Shown here: one piece after another, positions 43,521 to 52,869 of the stretch
How positions within the stretch are numbered: position 1 is the stretch's first letter
How the letters are laid out: each line of letters begins with the position of its first letter
NCBI GenBank assembly: GCA_003513495.1
Contig: DOPM01000020.1
Coordinates: 164,575-228,574, forward strand
DNA from: Desulfosporosinus sp.
GTDB lineage: Bacteria; Bacillota; Desulfitobacteriia; Desulfitobacteriales; Desulfitobacteriaceae
DNA: 64,000 bases
Direction of reading: 5' to 3'
Translations under genes and position numbers: made by a program
Notes under the pieces: generated by a model
Told to the model about the DNA's origin: nothing
What the model saw: only the letters and a program-made list of their open reading frames with translations
The model's database searches: none

Positions 43521-45010
43521 GCCTGTTCACCCCCTAAACTTACTTGTTGATCCGCATCCATGAGCAGATAGCGATGGCTTCCGCCGCTAGAGGCTACAGA
43601 TTGTCCACCCTTTCCGCAGGAACCAATAGCATCATAACATCCTTCACCTAACCCTCCGCGAATTGCCTCTAAGGCAGAAAGAATTTTTCCGCTAAAAATT
43701 GAGGGCTGGTAAATAGGCAAGTCAGGCTCAGCAACATCGATAATCCCGTCACATTGAAAGACAAAATCCCCTGTTTTAGGATTTACTTGACCGCCTCGAT
43801 ACCCTAAGAGAAGTAAATTCTTCTCTCCCTCACGCAGCTCTCCATGTTCTAAAAGAGTTTCCCTTACTGCTTTCACTTCATCCATCAAATGCTCCCCAGG
43901 GGTTAAAGGAAGCATTCGCTCAACCAGTAAGCGGATATTGCTCATGCGAGGCAAAGGAATATGCCCATAACTCTCCGCACGCCCAGCTCCGGTGATAGGC
44001 ATTCCTGCTTCTTCAGCCGAAAAGATATCCCCTAGCCCGGCTTCCAATAGTCCATTCCGCACGATGGTCACGGTCTGTCTGGGGAGACCATTAGCTGAAA
44101 AAGGTTGATTCGCCCAGTCCCCAACAAGGGGTCCATCAATAATATCGACACCTGGCCTTGCTACACGCAGTCCCTGACGCAGTTTACCTTTTTCCCCAAG
44201 GACAGATTCATTCATATGATCGGATTCTACAGCATGTCCGAAGGCCTCATGGGCCAGCCCCTTTGCCAACCCATAATCAATAATCAACGGATAATGACCC
44301 CTCGGCAACTGTGGCGCACTGCATACAGCCCTTGCAAATTCTGCTCGGTCCATGGCCTTTTTCTCAAGAACATGGTCCTCTAACTCTTCAAAAAGCAGGG
44401 TGGCATCCATTCCACTCCGGTGAATCAGAGTACTTTGAGCCTTACCCTGATTGCGCACCGTCCCTTGATGCATCAACACCGCCCGTGGAATGACAAAAGA
44501 CACCAGGGTTCCATCTGACCGTCCGATACACCATACCTCTTCAATTTGACGATAACTAGATTGCCAAGCTCCCTCAGGGAAAGCGCCCCTCAAACGGGCA
44601 TGTAGGTTCATCACCATCTCTTCGAGCTTGACCAAAGGAACTTCCTCAAACCCTTTTTGGGCAGAATTCGCTACCTCCTCCTCAACCCGAGGGGCCTCCC
44701 AAATCGTCCGATTTGGTTTTGACCCAATCTCTTCATTTCTGCGGGCCAACTGTAGCGCTTTTTCCACGAGTTTACGCCCGATCCCTTCTTCTAAAACATC
44801 TGATGTAGCAAAGCCTGAGGCCCCTTTTTCCGTAAAAGCCTGAACCCCAAATCCGCTATCTTCTCCTGTCGATACCCTTTCAAACCGTCCGTTACTTAGC
44901 CGCATACTCCACTCTCGGCGGGACTGGGCCCGCACAATAAAGTAACCTTCAAGTCTCTTAGCCTCTGCCAAAACGGATTCAACCAATGCCTTGATTTCTT
45001 TTTGCTCCAA
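43517..45010 (-). CDS. tldD: TldD-family zinc metalloprotease
   Basis: The 497-residue catalytic subunit has the zinc motif HEAFGHAVESDH (HExxxH) and the conserved TldD end (GGQVNPKTGDFVFQCDG and GSCGKGGQSVASSGGSHRYLL). It is followed by its partner tldE with a 4-base overlap. No ribosomally made peptide precursor is visible nearby, so a housekeeping role is more likely than peptide-antibiotic maturation. Confidence 0.92.
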   Translation of the reverse strand: MEQKEIKALVESVLAEAKRLEGYFIVRAQSRREWSMRLSNGRFERVSTGEDSGFGVQAFTEKGASGFATSDVLEEGIGRKLVEKALQLARRNEEIGSKPNRTIWEAPRVEEEVANSAQKGFEEVPLVKLEEMVMNLHARLRGAFPEGAWQSSYRQIEEVWCIGRSDGTLVSFVIPRAVLMHQGTVRNQGKAQSTLIHRSGMDATLLFEELEDHVLEKKAMDRAEFARAVCSAPQLPRGHYPLIIDYGLAKGLAHEAFGHAVESDHMNESVLGEKGKLRQGLRVARPGVDIIDGPLVGDWANQPFSANGLPRQTVTIVRNGLLEAGLGDIFSAEEAGMPITGAGRAESYGHIPLPRMSNIRLLVERMLPLTPGEHLMDEVKAVRETLLEHGELREGEKNLLLLGYRGGQVNPKTGDFVFQCDGIIDVAEPDLPIYQPSIFSGKILSALEAIRGGLGEGCYDAIGSCGKGGQSVASSGGSHRYLLMDADQQVSLGGEQA

Positions 45011-45114
45011 AAGTGAAACCTCCTATATAAAACAGCTGGTATAATTATGCTTAAAAACCAGCTTTACTACTCATCATGGATATTATACCACGGAGAGAAT
45101 AAACTCGCTTACCG

Positions 45115-45299
45115 TCATAAACTTGTTTGCCGTCATCCTGAGCGATAGCGAAGGATTTGGATCCTTCAGTCGTACCTCCTTCAGGATGACACAGTGCTTA
45201 CATCGCTTTCGTAGCAATGACATACGGCTTGGGTTGATTTTAAAGCAATGACACAGCACGAACCTCGAACTTCGAACCTCAAACTTCGAATCTCGATCT
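45115..45299. repeat. TCATCCTGA palindrome plus TTCGA heptads
   Basis: GTCATCCTGA at 45133 and CAGGATGAC at 45181 are inverted around a GAAGGAT..ATCCTTC core. From 45257 to 45299 CACGAAC, CTCGAAC, TTCGAAC, CTCAAAC and TTCGAAT follow with a 7-base period. No gene is supported between tldD and the GNAT gene. Confidence 0.7.
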
Positions 45300-45324
45300 T
45301 TGCCAACCCCTCTGAATGCTAGGG

Positions 45325-45371
45325 AAAAAATATATCCCAAGGCTTGTATAAATAGTAAAGCCTCGGGATAT
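45325..45371 (-). terminator. Terminator after the GNAT gene
   Basis: ATATCCCAAGGCTT (45332-45345) pairs with AAGCCTCGGGATAT (45358-45371) with a single mismatch, followed on the minus strand by ATTTTTTCC. It lies about 100 bases after the GNAT gene stop. Confidence 0.75.
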
Positions 45372-45425
45372 GATTTAATTAGTCTCACTTTTTAATTTTT
45401 ATCCCCACTCCTCTCTTTTACTTCA

Positions 45426-45458
45426 CTTGCGACAGTTTCTACGTCGCAAGCTTTTTTT
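45426..45458 (+). terminator. Plus-strand terminator with no plus-strand gene
   Basis: CTTGCGAC pairs with GTCGCAAG across 9 bases, followed by CTTTTTTT on the plus strand. No plus-strand gene precedes it, so it either stops antisense transcription into the GNAT gene or ends an unrecognised small RNA. Confidence 0.7.
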
Positions 45459-45468
45459 GTGCGAGCAA

Positions 45469-45966
45469 TCAATCCAAACTCTTGACCAGCAGTTTGCGTT
45501 CCTCTGCAAATCCGAAATTCTCATAGAGCTTCAGCGCTTTCACATTGTGGCTGCTAACTGCAAGGCCTAGGTAAGCAATTCCATGTTTGCGACAATAGTC
45601 TTCTGCAGCATCAAGCAGCACCCTACCTGCCCCTTTGCCCCTCCATTCAGGAAGAACAACAATATCCATGATCCATCCCTGGGTAATACCAGTTAACTCT
45701 TCCCGCGCAGACCCCTGAATAACTAAATATCCGATGGGCTGAGCCGGGGCTTCTTCTTTCCCTTCTCCTTCCGGCTCTTCAACAATAAAGACTTCCGATT
45801 CAGATTGTTGAATCCAGGTCCAAAACCCTCTAAGAAATTCCTCTCGGTACTTAAGCGTTACTTCCATGGGTTGCTTGCGCCACGGAGAAATACTATCCGG
45901 AATACCAACTTTTCCAAGAGCATAAATAAATGGCCAGTCACGAACATTTCCTTGTCGAACTCGCAT
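45469..45966 (-). CDS. GNAT-family N-acetyltransferase
   Basis: The 165-residue protein has the acetyl-CoA loop VLPEWRGKGAGRVLLDAAEDYC (Q/RxxGxG/A pattern) and the C-terminal SSHNVKALKLYENFGF typical of RimI-like enzymes. Target unknown. The ATG after AGAGGTG is used; a longer frame upstream lacks a ribosome-binding site. Confidence 0.87.
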   Translation of the reverse strand: MRVRQGNVRDWPFIYALGKVGIPDSISPWRKQPMEVTLKYREEFLRGFWTWIQQSESEVFIVEEPEGEGKEEAPAQPIGYLVIQGSAREELTGITQGWIMDIVVLPEWRGKGAGRVLLDAAEDYCRKHGIAYLGLAVSSHNVKALKLYENFGFAEERKLLVKSLD

Positions 45967-46163
45967 ATAATCACCTCTTAGGTAATCTATGCAATCATCC
46001 CCGGTATCGCTTTTAACTGAATAAATATATCCGGGCACTATAATAGTGTCTTTTTTGTTCTTTACAGATTTATTGCTCCATATAAGTAAAAAGAGGACTC
46101 AAACAGGGTAGGGATTCAGAAATCGCCCCTACGAAACGCCCTAAGAAACTTCCTCCGAAAGAG

Positions 46164-47087
46164 GTGAAACTACTGTACATCGCTATCCTAGTACTAGGCC
46201 TCTGCCTTCTTCTTTGGGGAATGAAGATTCTGCGGCAGGGGCTTCAAACCTTCGCCGGACAACGCCTCCACCAAGCACTTCTTTGGATGACAGCCACTCC
46301 CTGGAGAGGGTTTTGGAGCGGCTCAATCTCCACAGCTCTTCTTCAATCAAGCACTGCCTTGACTGTCATGGCCGTATCCTTCGTTGATGCAGGACTCCTC
46401 CCCTTTGGCAATGCCTTCGCGTTAATATTAGGAAGCAATATAGGTACTACCTTAACGACACAACTACTTGCTCTCCCCTTAGATCACATCACTCCCTATA
46501 TTATGGTATTTGGCTCTCTTGGATTTCTTTTTATTCCGTCTCGCTGGAGATTTCTTTCACAATCTGTTTTCGGCCTAGGGGTACTTTTCTTTGCATTAGG
46601 CCTACTCCAGGTTGGGATGGCACCACTCGTTGACATGCCCATAATTCAAAATTTCCTTCGACAGTTAGGAGACAATCATCTTCAAGGGGTTATCGCAGGG
46701 ACGGTGGTATCCGCCCTACTCCATTCCTCAAACGCTACGACGGGAATCGTCATGCTGCTCACGGCTGACGGATGGATAACCCTCCCTACTGCACTTGCTT
46801 TTATCTTTGGTGCAAATATCGGCACCTGTTTTACCGCCGTTATCGCAGCTCTCGCCTCCTCACGAGCGGCTCAGCGAGTAGCACTATTTCATGTCTTACT
46901 GAATGTTTTTGGCGTACTAATCTTCTTACCCTTTGTGGAACCAATGGCCAATGCCCTGACTCTTCTAGGCGGAAGCCTCTCTCGCCAAGTTGCTAACGCC
47001 CATACTATCTTTAATCTTTTGTCTTCCCTATTAGCCTTCCCCTTATTACCCTGGTCGACTAGGTTCCTTAAAAAAGTACTCCCCTAA
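46164..47087 (+). CDS. Na/Pi-cotransporter family protein
   Basis: The 307-residue membrane protein contains two copies of the Na_Pi_cotrans repeat. The first has LQSSTALTVMAVSFVDAG and LGSNIGTTLTTQLLALP; the second has LHSSNATTGIVMLL and FGANIGTCFTAVIAAL. There are about eight membrane helices. It lacks the C-terminal PhoU-like domain found in many bacterial members. The GTG start overlaps its own GAGGTG, so the exact start is uncertain. It is the second of three plus-strand genes in the window. Confidence 0.9.
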   Translation: MKLLYIAILVLGLCLLLWGMKILRQGLQTFAGQRLHQALLWMTATPWRGFWSGSISTALLQSSTALTVMAVSFVDAGLLPFGNAFALILGSNIGTTLTTQLLALPLDHITPYIMVFGSLGFLFIPSRWRFLSQSVFGLGVLFFALGLLQVGMAPLVDMPIIQNFLRQLGDNHLQGVIAGTVVSALLHSSNATTGIVMLLTADGWITLPTALAFIFGANIGTCFTAVIAALASSRAAQRVALFHVLLNVFGVLIFLPFVEPMANALTLLGGSLSRQVANAHTIFNLLSSLLAFPLLPWSTRFLKKVLP

Positions 47088-47094
47088 AAGAATT

Positions 47095-47175
47095 GTCATC
47101 CTGAAGGTCGTGAAGGATCTTCCTCTAAATGCGGCAAGATCCTTCGCTGACACTCAGGATGACAACTTCACAAAA
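47095..47175. repeat. TCATCCTGA palindromic repeat
   Basis: TTGTCATCCTGA and TCAGGATGACAA are exact complements 40 bases apart, with GAAGGATCTT/AAGATCCTTC nested inside. It lies directly after the Na/Pi transporter stop. Confidence 0.8.
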
Positions 47176-47241
47176 TACTCCAAATTGACAACATATTAGT
47201 GCACTCCAACGATCACCGAATAGTTTCCTGAACGCCAACGA

Positions 47242-47766
47242 TCACTTATTTCCCTGAACTCCAAACTTATCTTCAATTAAATCACAAATCCCTTGAACAT
47301 CCTCTAAGCTAAAGCAGGGTATGCCGTTATCAAACTCAAGATCACTGGCTATGGCAATAAGCTCCTCAGGCTTGGAAAAAAGCCCCTCATGTACTGCCGA
47401 GCGAAATACTTCGATTTTCGGCTTATCAGCATGCTTATATCCCTCAGTAAAAATGATATCCACTCCATGAATTCGGGCAAGCACCTCATCCAGGGGCTGA
47501 TCCTCAGAGACACGTTCCAAGACAGCAATCCTTTGAGGAGAGCTTATTGCCACTATATCTGCCCCAGCACGATCATGGCGCCAGGTATCTTTACCTGGTT
47601 GATCCATCTCAAAGCCATGGACATCATGTTTCAAAGTCGCCACCCTCCATCCGCGGCCCTTAGCTTCCCTAATTAGTTTTTCTAGGAGGGTCGTCTTTCC
47701 TGAGTTGGACTTTCCACCAACAATAGAGATAACGGGAATTTGAGTAGGTCCTAATCTTACATCCAT
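47242..47766 (-). CDS. mobB: Molybdopterin-guanine dinucleotide biosynthesis protein MobB
   Basis: The 174-residue P-loop protein has Walker A VGGKSNSGKTTLLEKL, LKHDVHGFEMDQPGKDTWRHDRAGA and FTEGYKHADKPKIEV. It assists guanylation of the molybdenum cofactor. The ATG with GGGAG 7 bases upstream is used, 1 base after the moeA stop. Confidence 0.93.
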   Translation of the reverse strand: MDVRLGPTQIPVISIVGGKSNSGKTTLLEKLIREAKGRGWRVATLKHDVHGFEMDQPGKDTWRHDRAGADIVAISSPQRIAVLERVSEDQPLDEVLARIHGVDIIFTEGYKHADKPKIEVFRSAVHEGLFSKPEELIAIASDLEFDNGIPCFSLEDVQGICDLIEDKFGVQGNK

Positions 47767-47767
47767 T

Positions 47768-48982
47768 TTAACTCTCCCAGTCCGCAATCCAACGCGCCAT
47801 TAATAGTTCCCCAACTTCCACTGCCCCATGGTTTTCTGGTACATCTACTAATAGATGGCTGCCAATCATCGAGCGAAGGATTCCCGACCCCTGAGCAGGA
47901 GCTAGATCCGCCCATAGTTCTCCATTTTTAAATACTGCTTGGGCACGCAAAAAGCGTCGTTGTTTCCCAGTCTTACCAAAGCTGCTCGCCATCTTAACCG
48001 GGAATTCTCCCTCTTCCGGGGTAGAACGTCCCGTTAACTTGCGAAGCACTGGACGAACTAAGAGTTCAAAGGTTACCATTGCAGCTGCCGGATTACCTGA
48101 AAGGGAGAAAAAGATCTGCTTTCCTTTTTGTCCGACGGAAGCCGGAGTCCCCGGCTTTAAGTTCAATTTCCAGAACAACATTTCACAGCCAAATTGGGCA
48201 AGAGCATGACGCATAATGTCATAATCTCCTACTGAAGCTCCGCCAGTGGTTATAACTACATCGGCCTCCGCTACCTTTTCTAAAGCCGCAAGGGTATCCT
48301 CAATTTCGTCTGAAACAATTGGAATCACCAGCACCTCGCAACCGGCATCTTGAAGCATACCTCGTAGGGTATAACTGTTACTATTATAAATCTTGCCTGG
48401 CTTTAATGGTTGCCCTACGTCCATCAGTTCTGATCCTGTAGAAAGCAACCCTACCCGCGGGCGACGGAATACATTGACTTGATCCAGGCCTACCGCTGCA
48501 AACAATCCAATAGCGGGAGGGGATAAATAAAAGCCCTGTCTAAGCAGAATATCCCCCTCTTTAATCTCTTCCCCTTTATGTACGATATTAGAACCTGGTG
48601 ACACCGGACGAAGGATCGTCACTTTATTACCTAGTGACTCAGTGTCTTCCATGCGTACTACACAATTTGCACCAGGCGGTATCGGGGCACCTGTAAATAT
48701 TTTAGCCGTTTCACCAATGCCGATAACTCGATCCGAGAAGGTTCCTGCTGGAATTTCACTCACAACCTCTAATTGGAGAGGTCGGGGATCAACCTCAGTC
48801 GCTAGATAGGCATATCCATCCAGTGGCGATCTTGCAAAGGGAGGCATAGCAATTTGCGATGCAACATCCTGAGCCAATACTCTATGGTAAGCGTTGGCAA
48901 TTGGTAGACACTCTGTTTCAACGGATTGAATGCGAGCAAGAACTATCTCTAAAGCCTCTTCTAATTGAATCATTACCTTCAT
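47768..48982 (-). CDS. moeA: Molybdopterin molybdenumtransferase MoeA
   Basis: The 404-residue enzyme inserts molybdate into adenylylated molybdopterin. Family motifs are PPFARSPLDGYA, EIPAGTF, IFTGAPIPPGANCVVRMED, LLSTGSELMD, ITTGGASVGDYD and LSGNPAAAMVTFELLV. Together with mobB it provides cofactor for molybdo- or tungsto-enzymes such as formate dehydrogenase, which also often need selenocysteine. Confidence 0.95.
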   Translation of the reverse strand: MKVMIQLEEALEIVLARIQSVETECLPIANAYHRVLAQDVASQIAMPPFARSPLDGYAYLATEVDPRPLQLEVVSEIPAGTFSDRVIGIGETAKIFTGAPIPPGANCVVRMEDTESLGNKVTILRPVSPGSNIVHKGEEIKEGDILLRQGFYLSPPAIGLFAAVGLDQVNVFRRPRVGLLSTGSELMDVGQPLKPGKIYNSNSYTLRGMLQDAGCEVLVIPIVSDEIEDTLAALEKVAEADVVITTGGASVGDYDIMRHALAQFGCEMLFWKLNLKPGTPASVGQKGKQIFFSLSGNPAAAMVTFELLVRPVLRKLTGRSTPEEGEFPVKMASSFGKTGKQRRFLRAQAVFKNGELWADLAPAQGSGILRSMIGSHLLVDVPENHGAVEVGELLMARWIADWES

Positions 48983-49412
48983 ATCTATTTATTCCTTTCG
49001 ACCTATAAAACTAGACCCCAAAACCCAAAGGTATTTTTTATTCTGAATAAGTCGATCATAGCTTAACTTAAGTGTAACGGTAATACCAAACCTTGTCAAA
49101 AATAACCTGCCAAAGAGGCAGGTTATTTTTGTTTTGTACTGTCAGACCCCTATGCCGAACTGCGGCATGAATGAAAAAATCCAGTGCGCTTTTGTCATTG
49201 TAATGAAAGCAACTTAAGCGCTATGTCATCCTGAAGGAGGAAGGACTGAAGGATCTAGATCCTTCGCTAACGCTCTTGATGACATTTAACCTTAAGTATG
49301 CCGTGGCCAAGGATGGCCGAGTGTCCCGTAGCCGGAAGACACTGTCTTCCCACGGATTACTCTTCTTGCAGAATGGCGAGAAGGGACCACTCGCGCCAAG
49401 GTTTCTTCAAGT
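48983..49412. repeat. Repeat-rich gap between moeA and fapA
   Basis: No gene is supported. It holds the fapA-side terminator (49098-49130); an inverted GTCAGACCCCTATGCCG unit near 49141-49170; a TCATCCTGAAGGAG...GATCTAGATCC...GATGACA palindrome (about 49223-49284); and a composite element (49305-49387) with GGCC-AAGGAT-GGCC, AGTGTCCC, GAAGACACTGTCTTC, TTCTTGCAG and GGCGAGAAGGGACC. Confidence 0.75.
49098..49130. terminator. Bidirectional-looking terminator
   Basis: AAAAATAACCTGCC pairs perfectly with GGCAGGTTATTTTT around a 5-base loop, giving T-tracts on both strands. It can end the fapA transcript arriving on the minus strand. Confidence 0.85.
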
Positions 49413-51344
49413 TCAGAGTGGATTTACCCGGACCTTTTCTACTTCTACCCGGCCTTTCTCACGATAGATTTCCAATTTCCGATACGCTTCTTCTATGCGA
49501 ATGATTTCCTTGCCTACAGCAATAATGACATTAGCGTGGCAATAATCTACGTAAAGATGGCTGTTCGGACTGATTTGAACAAAGGTTGAACTAACCTCCG
49601 AGCCTCCCAGTTCATGAATCCGAACCTGCCCACCTGCAATAATCTTACCTCCACGGCATACTCCCTCAATGCTTACGTCCCCTTCTACACGAATATCTGA
49701 ATTATAGGTCCCTTTCTGACACTCAAATGATCCTCCACATTCAATAGTCGACCCTTGCACATAACGAACGACAAAACTGAGTTTCTCAGGAATCTCGACG
49801 GTTAGGTTTTCAGCAAATTGTACAAGGGCTTGGCTCACTCTCTGTAGGAAGGGGATTGATTGAGGATCTAACGGCCCTAAGCCTGTTAAGAAGTGTTTAG
49901 CCGATCGGATCGAGACAATGAGACCTTTAGTAATTACTTCATCGTCTTTATTCTCTAGTACAAACTTTTCAACTTGATTGGAGAGTTTGGGAAGCTGATG
50001 AAACTGTTTTTCCATGATTAATTTTAAACATTGTCCCGGTTTCAGGTTCATAGCCCCCGGGGACTTTATCAACTCTTCCGTTCGCCTTAAACAAATACTC
50101 AGTTGATCCCGTAATTCGGAAACAAGGCGAAGAAGTTCTGAGCGAAACACAAACTTATCTCCGATAACAACCTTTCCGCCTAAAAGATTCTGATGAATCT
50201 TAGTCCCTTTTTCCGACCTCAGCTCAGCATGTGAAACTGAACCCCGAACTTCTATCTTCCCACCCGCAAAGATTCTCAGCCCCTCTTGAACATTTCCATT
50301 TACGTAAACATCTCCCGGAAATTCGATGCTTCCAGTCGACAAATCAACATCCTTATCTAAGATATAGACATTTTCAACGAGATAGGTTCGATCATCTAAC
50401 CGTAAAGGTTGTCCAGCACAATCCGCTATCACTTCAAGTTCATCCTCAGAAAGATGAACATTCTTTTTTAGACGAAATTTAAAATCCTTATTGACGGAAG
50501 CGGGGAGATTCCTGCCAAAGACGTCTTTACCAGGCACCCCGGGACTACCGGGAATTTTTCGAGCAAGAATAGCTCCCTCTTCAACTAACTTTACTCTGGA
50601 TGCAAAAAAATCAATCTTTTGTTCCTCTAGGCAAAGACCTTGAGGATCTCCTACAAAGTCTATTAATTGTGAGTGGATTGGCGCAACCGGAAGAGTTGCT
50701 TCAGCAACAACGACTTCTCCCAAGCCTTTGACCGCCATTATTTCCGCCCAAATTCCTTGCCGTTTTCCATGAACAACCTTTAAGTGCTGTAAGTCTGCAT
50801 GCAGCCTGGCCTCATCCCACATCCCCTCTTGAGAGGGCAAACTCTCCCAGCTAACATACTGAGCTAAATCCAACTCTGCCTCAGTCGGAAGATCTTTAGC
50901 CAGAACATATCTGCCCGGTTGTTCGTGCTTGACTTTGGCTACAATAGACAATCCCTGAAAACGAACGTCTAGTTCCCAAACCAACAGTCCTTTCTGAACC
51001 AACGGATAGAATTCCACTTGATCTCCTAAGTTAACTTTAAAAGGTTCACTTTGCAGCACACCATTGAGCCAGACTTCACCTGCCTGCTGATAGGGAATAA
51101 ATGTTTTAACCCCGTCACTAGGGATAATAAGGTATTTGGTCCCATCCCAGATTGCTTGACTCGGATCTAATAGACTGGACTGAGGTTGGTCCCGCCAAAT
51201 TAAGCGAACCTTCCACTGTCGAGAAAAAAAGCTGGGTTTATCAATCACTTCTAGCGTAAGATCTTCTGGCAATAGTTTGAGTTTAAGTGCCCACTCCTCT
51301 TTAATTTCTTCTAGAGAATCTGCCTGAACGACCTTTTCCGGCAT
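49413..51344 (-). CDS. FapA/DUF342-family polymer-forming protein
   Basis: The 643-residue protein matches the DUF342 (FapA) family, with an N-terminal region (EIKEEWALKLKLLPEDLTLEVI), a central conserved SPGVPGKDVFGRNLP segment and beta-helical repeats (GSIEFPGDVYVNGNVQEGLRIFAGGKIEVRGSVSHAEL, GDVSIEGVCRGGKIIAGGQVRI). A coiled-coil stretch interrupts the repeats. The family is bactofilin-like and is often found beside flagellar or signalling genes; its exact role is not known. The ATG after GGAGTG is used. Confidence 0.88.
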   Translation of the reverse strand: MPEKVVQADSLEEIKEEWALKLKLLPEDLTLEVIDKPSFFSRQWKVRLIWRDQPQSSLLDPSQAIWDGTKYLIIPSDGVKTFIPYQQAGEVWLNGVLQSEPFKVNLGDQVEFYPLVQKGLLVWELDVRFQGLSIVAKVKHEQPGRYVLAKDLPTEAELDLAQYVSWESLPSQEGMWDEARLHADLQHLKVVHGKRQGIWAEIMAVKGLGEVVVAEATLPVAPIHSQLIDFVGDPQGLCLEEQKIDFFASRVKLVEEGAILARKIPGSPGVPGKDVFGRNLPASVNKDFKFRLKKNVHLSEDELEVIADCAGQPLRLDDRTYLVENVYILDKDVDLSTGSIEFPGDVYVNGNVQEGLRIFAGGKIEVRGSVSHAELRSEKGTKIHQNLLGGKVVIGDKFVFRSELLRLVSELRDQLSICLRRTEELIKSPGAMNLKPGQCLKLIMEKQFHQLPKLSNQVEKFVLENKDDEVITKGLIVSIRSAKHFLTGLGPLDPQSIPFLQRVSQALVQFAENLTVEIPEKLSFVVRYVQGSTIECGGSFECQKGTYNSDIRVEGDVSIEGVCRGGKIIAGGQVRIHELGGSEVSSTFVQISPNSHLYVDYCHANVIIAVGKEIIRIEEAYRKLEIYREKGRVEVEKVRVNPL

Positions 51345-51494
51345 ATTAATCACTCCACTCTCGATAATTGCCATTTTTTAAATAATAACATAATTTCACA
51401 AGAACCCCATAGGTCTAAAGTCCTGATACCGGAAATATATTCGGGGGGTTTGTTAAGTTTCAAGGAGATTCCTATCGACAACCCACTACGATAA

Positions 51495-51535
51495 GAAAAA
51501 GACAGGAACAAACTTGCGCTTGTTCCTGTCTTTTG
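51495..51535. terminator. Terminator after the LCP gene
   Basis: GACAGGAACAA pairs perfectly with TTGTTCCTGTC around an 8-base loop, with T-tracts on both strands. On the minus strand it follows the LCP gene by about 60 bases. Confidence 0.85.
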
Positions 51536-51566
51536 TTTTAGATATTTTCCTCTGAACGAAATGGTA

Positions 51567-51608
51567 CTTTTATAGATTGTTTACGTTCTTTTATAGATTG
51601 TTTACGTT
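51567..51608. repeat. 21-bp tandem duplication across the LCP stop codon
   Basis: Two identical 21-base units (core ATAGATTGTTTACGTT) lie head to tail at 51567-51587 and 51588-51608. The stop codon and last codons (VNNL) fall in the second unit; the first repeats them beyond the stop. Confidence 0.9.
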
Positions 51609-52739
51609 AATGGTTACTTCTAAAATTCCCGGGGATGCTTGCCCATTGGGATCTTGACTATTACCTGGGACAATGATCTGATCAACATTCTCCTGCTCAG
51701 TGGCTTTATCCGAATAACTCGGAGACTTTACTCCATTGGGATCTTGACTGTTACCAGGGACTTTAGGCGGCGGATTCTTAGGCGTTGGTAGGATCGGCTT
51801 TAATAAATCAATCTCCGCCTCACCAATTATTTTATCCGTCGTTTTGCCCTGGAACAAGTTTTCAACCACTTTTTTAACCTCATCCGGATCAACCTTCCAA
51901 AAGCTTATGCCATCAAGGTCCAGAAATGACCCAGGTAGTGTCTGGGAAATCACCTTTGAACTATCAAATCCCACCGCAACTCTGGACAGAGTTAACATAT
52001 CCTTGGCTGCTAAATTTGTGTTGACAACATCCATTAATTGAGGAACAAGAAAGGGGAGTTTTGGTATTGTGCTAATCCGAAACACTTCTTTAGCTACGGC
52101 TTTTAAGACAACCTGCTGCCTGGCAGTCCGTGAAATATCTGCTAGAGCATCGTGACGAAAACGAGCGTATTGCAAGGCTTTAGCGCCATCTAAGCGTTGT
52201 TCACCTTTACGCAAATTGATATACCCATCCTCATCATCACCGGTCTCATAATACATATCTTTCTCGACATTGACTGTGACTCCACCTAAAGTATCAATGA
52301 TTTTTTTAAATCCTTGAAAGTTAGTCTGTACATAGCCTACGATGGTTTCTCCAGTTAACTCTTCCACAGTACTTTGAAGTGTGGCTAAATCCGTTAATGC
52401 TACAACCTCATTTATCTTCACATAGCCATGTCCCTTAAGAGCAACCCTTGTATCCCGAGGAATAGAGAGTAAGCTAGTCTGCTTAGTTTCCGGATCAACA
52501 CTTGCTAGGATTATTGTATCCGTACTAAAGCTTTTCTGTTCTGGGCGCTGATCTGCTCCTACAAGCAAGACGCTGACCCGATTTTCAAATCCTTGAACAC
52601 CGGTTGGAGTTGAATCTGATACATTCCCTTGCGGTAAGATCTTACCAGTTTCAAAGAATAATTTATAGCCCAAAAACCCAACAGCTAGTGCTACTGTTAT
52701 GGTAACCGCTATCAGGATCAACTTCAATGCACGCCTCAC
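51591..52739 (-). CDS. LytR-CpsA-Psr family wall polymer ligase
   Basis: The protein has an N-terminal membrane anchor and an extracellular LCP domain with LLVGADQRPEQKSFSTDTIILASVDPETK, LSIPRDTRV, KINEVV and ALQYARFRHDALADISRTARQQ. These residues bind the polyprenyl pyrophosphate. LCP enzymes attach teichoic acids or other glycopolymers to peptidoglycan. The C-terminal tail contains two PGNSQDPNG repeats. The GTG preceded by GGAG at 8 bases is chosen; the ATG eight codons upstream has its ribosome-binding site too close. Confidence 0.92.
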   Translation of the reverse strand: MRRALKLILIAVTITVALAVGFLGYKLFFETGKILPQGNVSDSTPTGVQGFENRVSVLLVGADQRPEQKSFSTDTIILASVDPETKQTSLLSIPRDTRVALKGHGYVKINEVVALTDLATLQSTVEELTGETIVGYVQTNFQGFKKIIDTLGGVTVNVEKDMYYETGDDEDGYINLRKGEQRLDGAKALQYARFRHDALADISRTARQQVVLKAVAKEVFRISTIPKLPFLVPQLMDVVNTNLAAKDMLTLSRVAVGFDSSKVISQTLPGSFLDLDGISFWKVDPDEVKKVVENLFQGKTTDKIIGEAEIDLLKPILPTPKNPPPKVPGNSQDPNGVKSPSYSDKATEQENVDQIIVPGNSQDPNGQASPGILEVTINVNNL

Positions 52740-52869
52740 ATAACCAACTCCATTTAGTAACATCCTTTTACTATTATACTCAACTTTCGTATTTAGAAAA
52801 GAACTTTCACAAAATCTGTAGAAATTATTAAGAAATGATCAAGCTCTTTCGATTAAATACGAAGATCAA

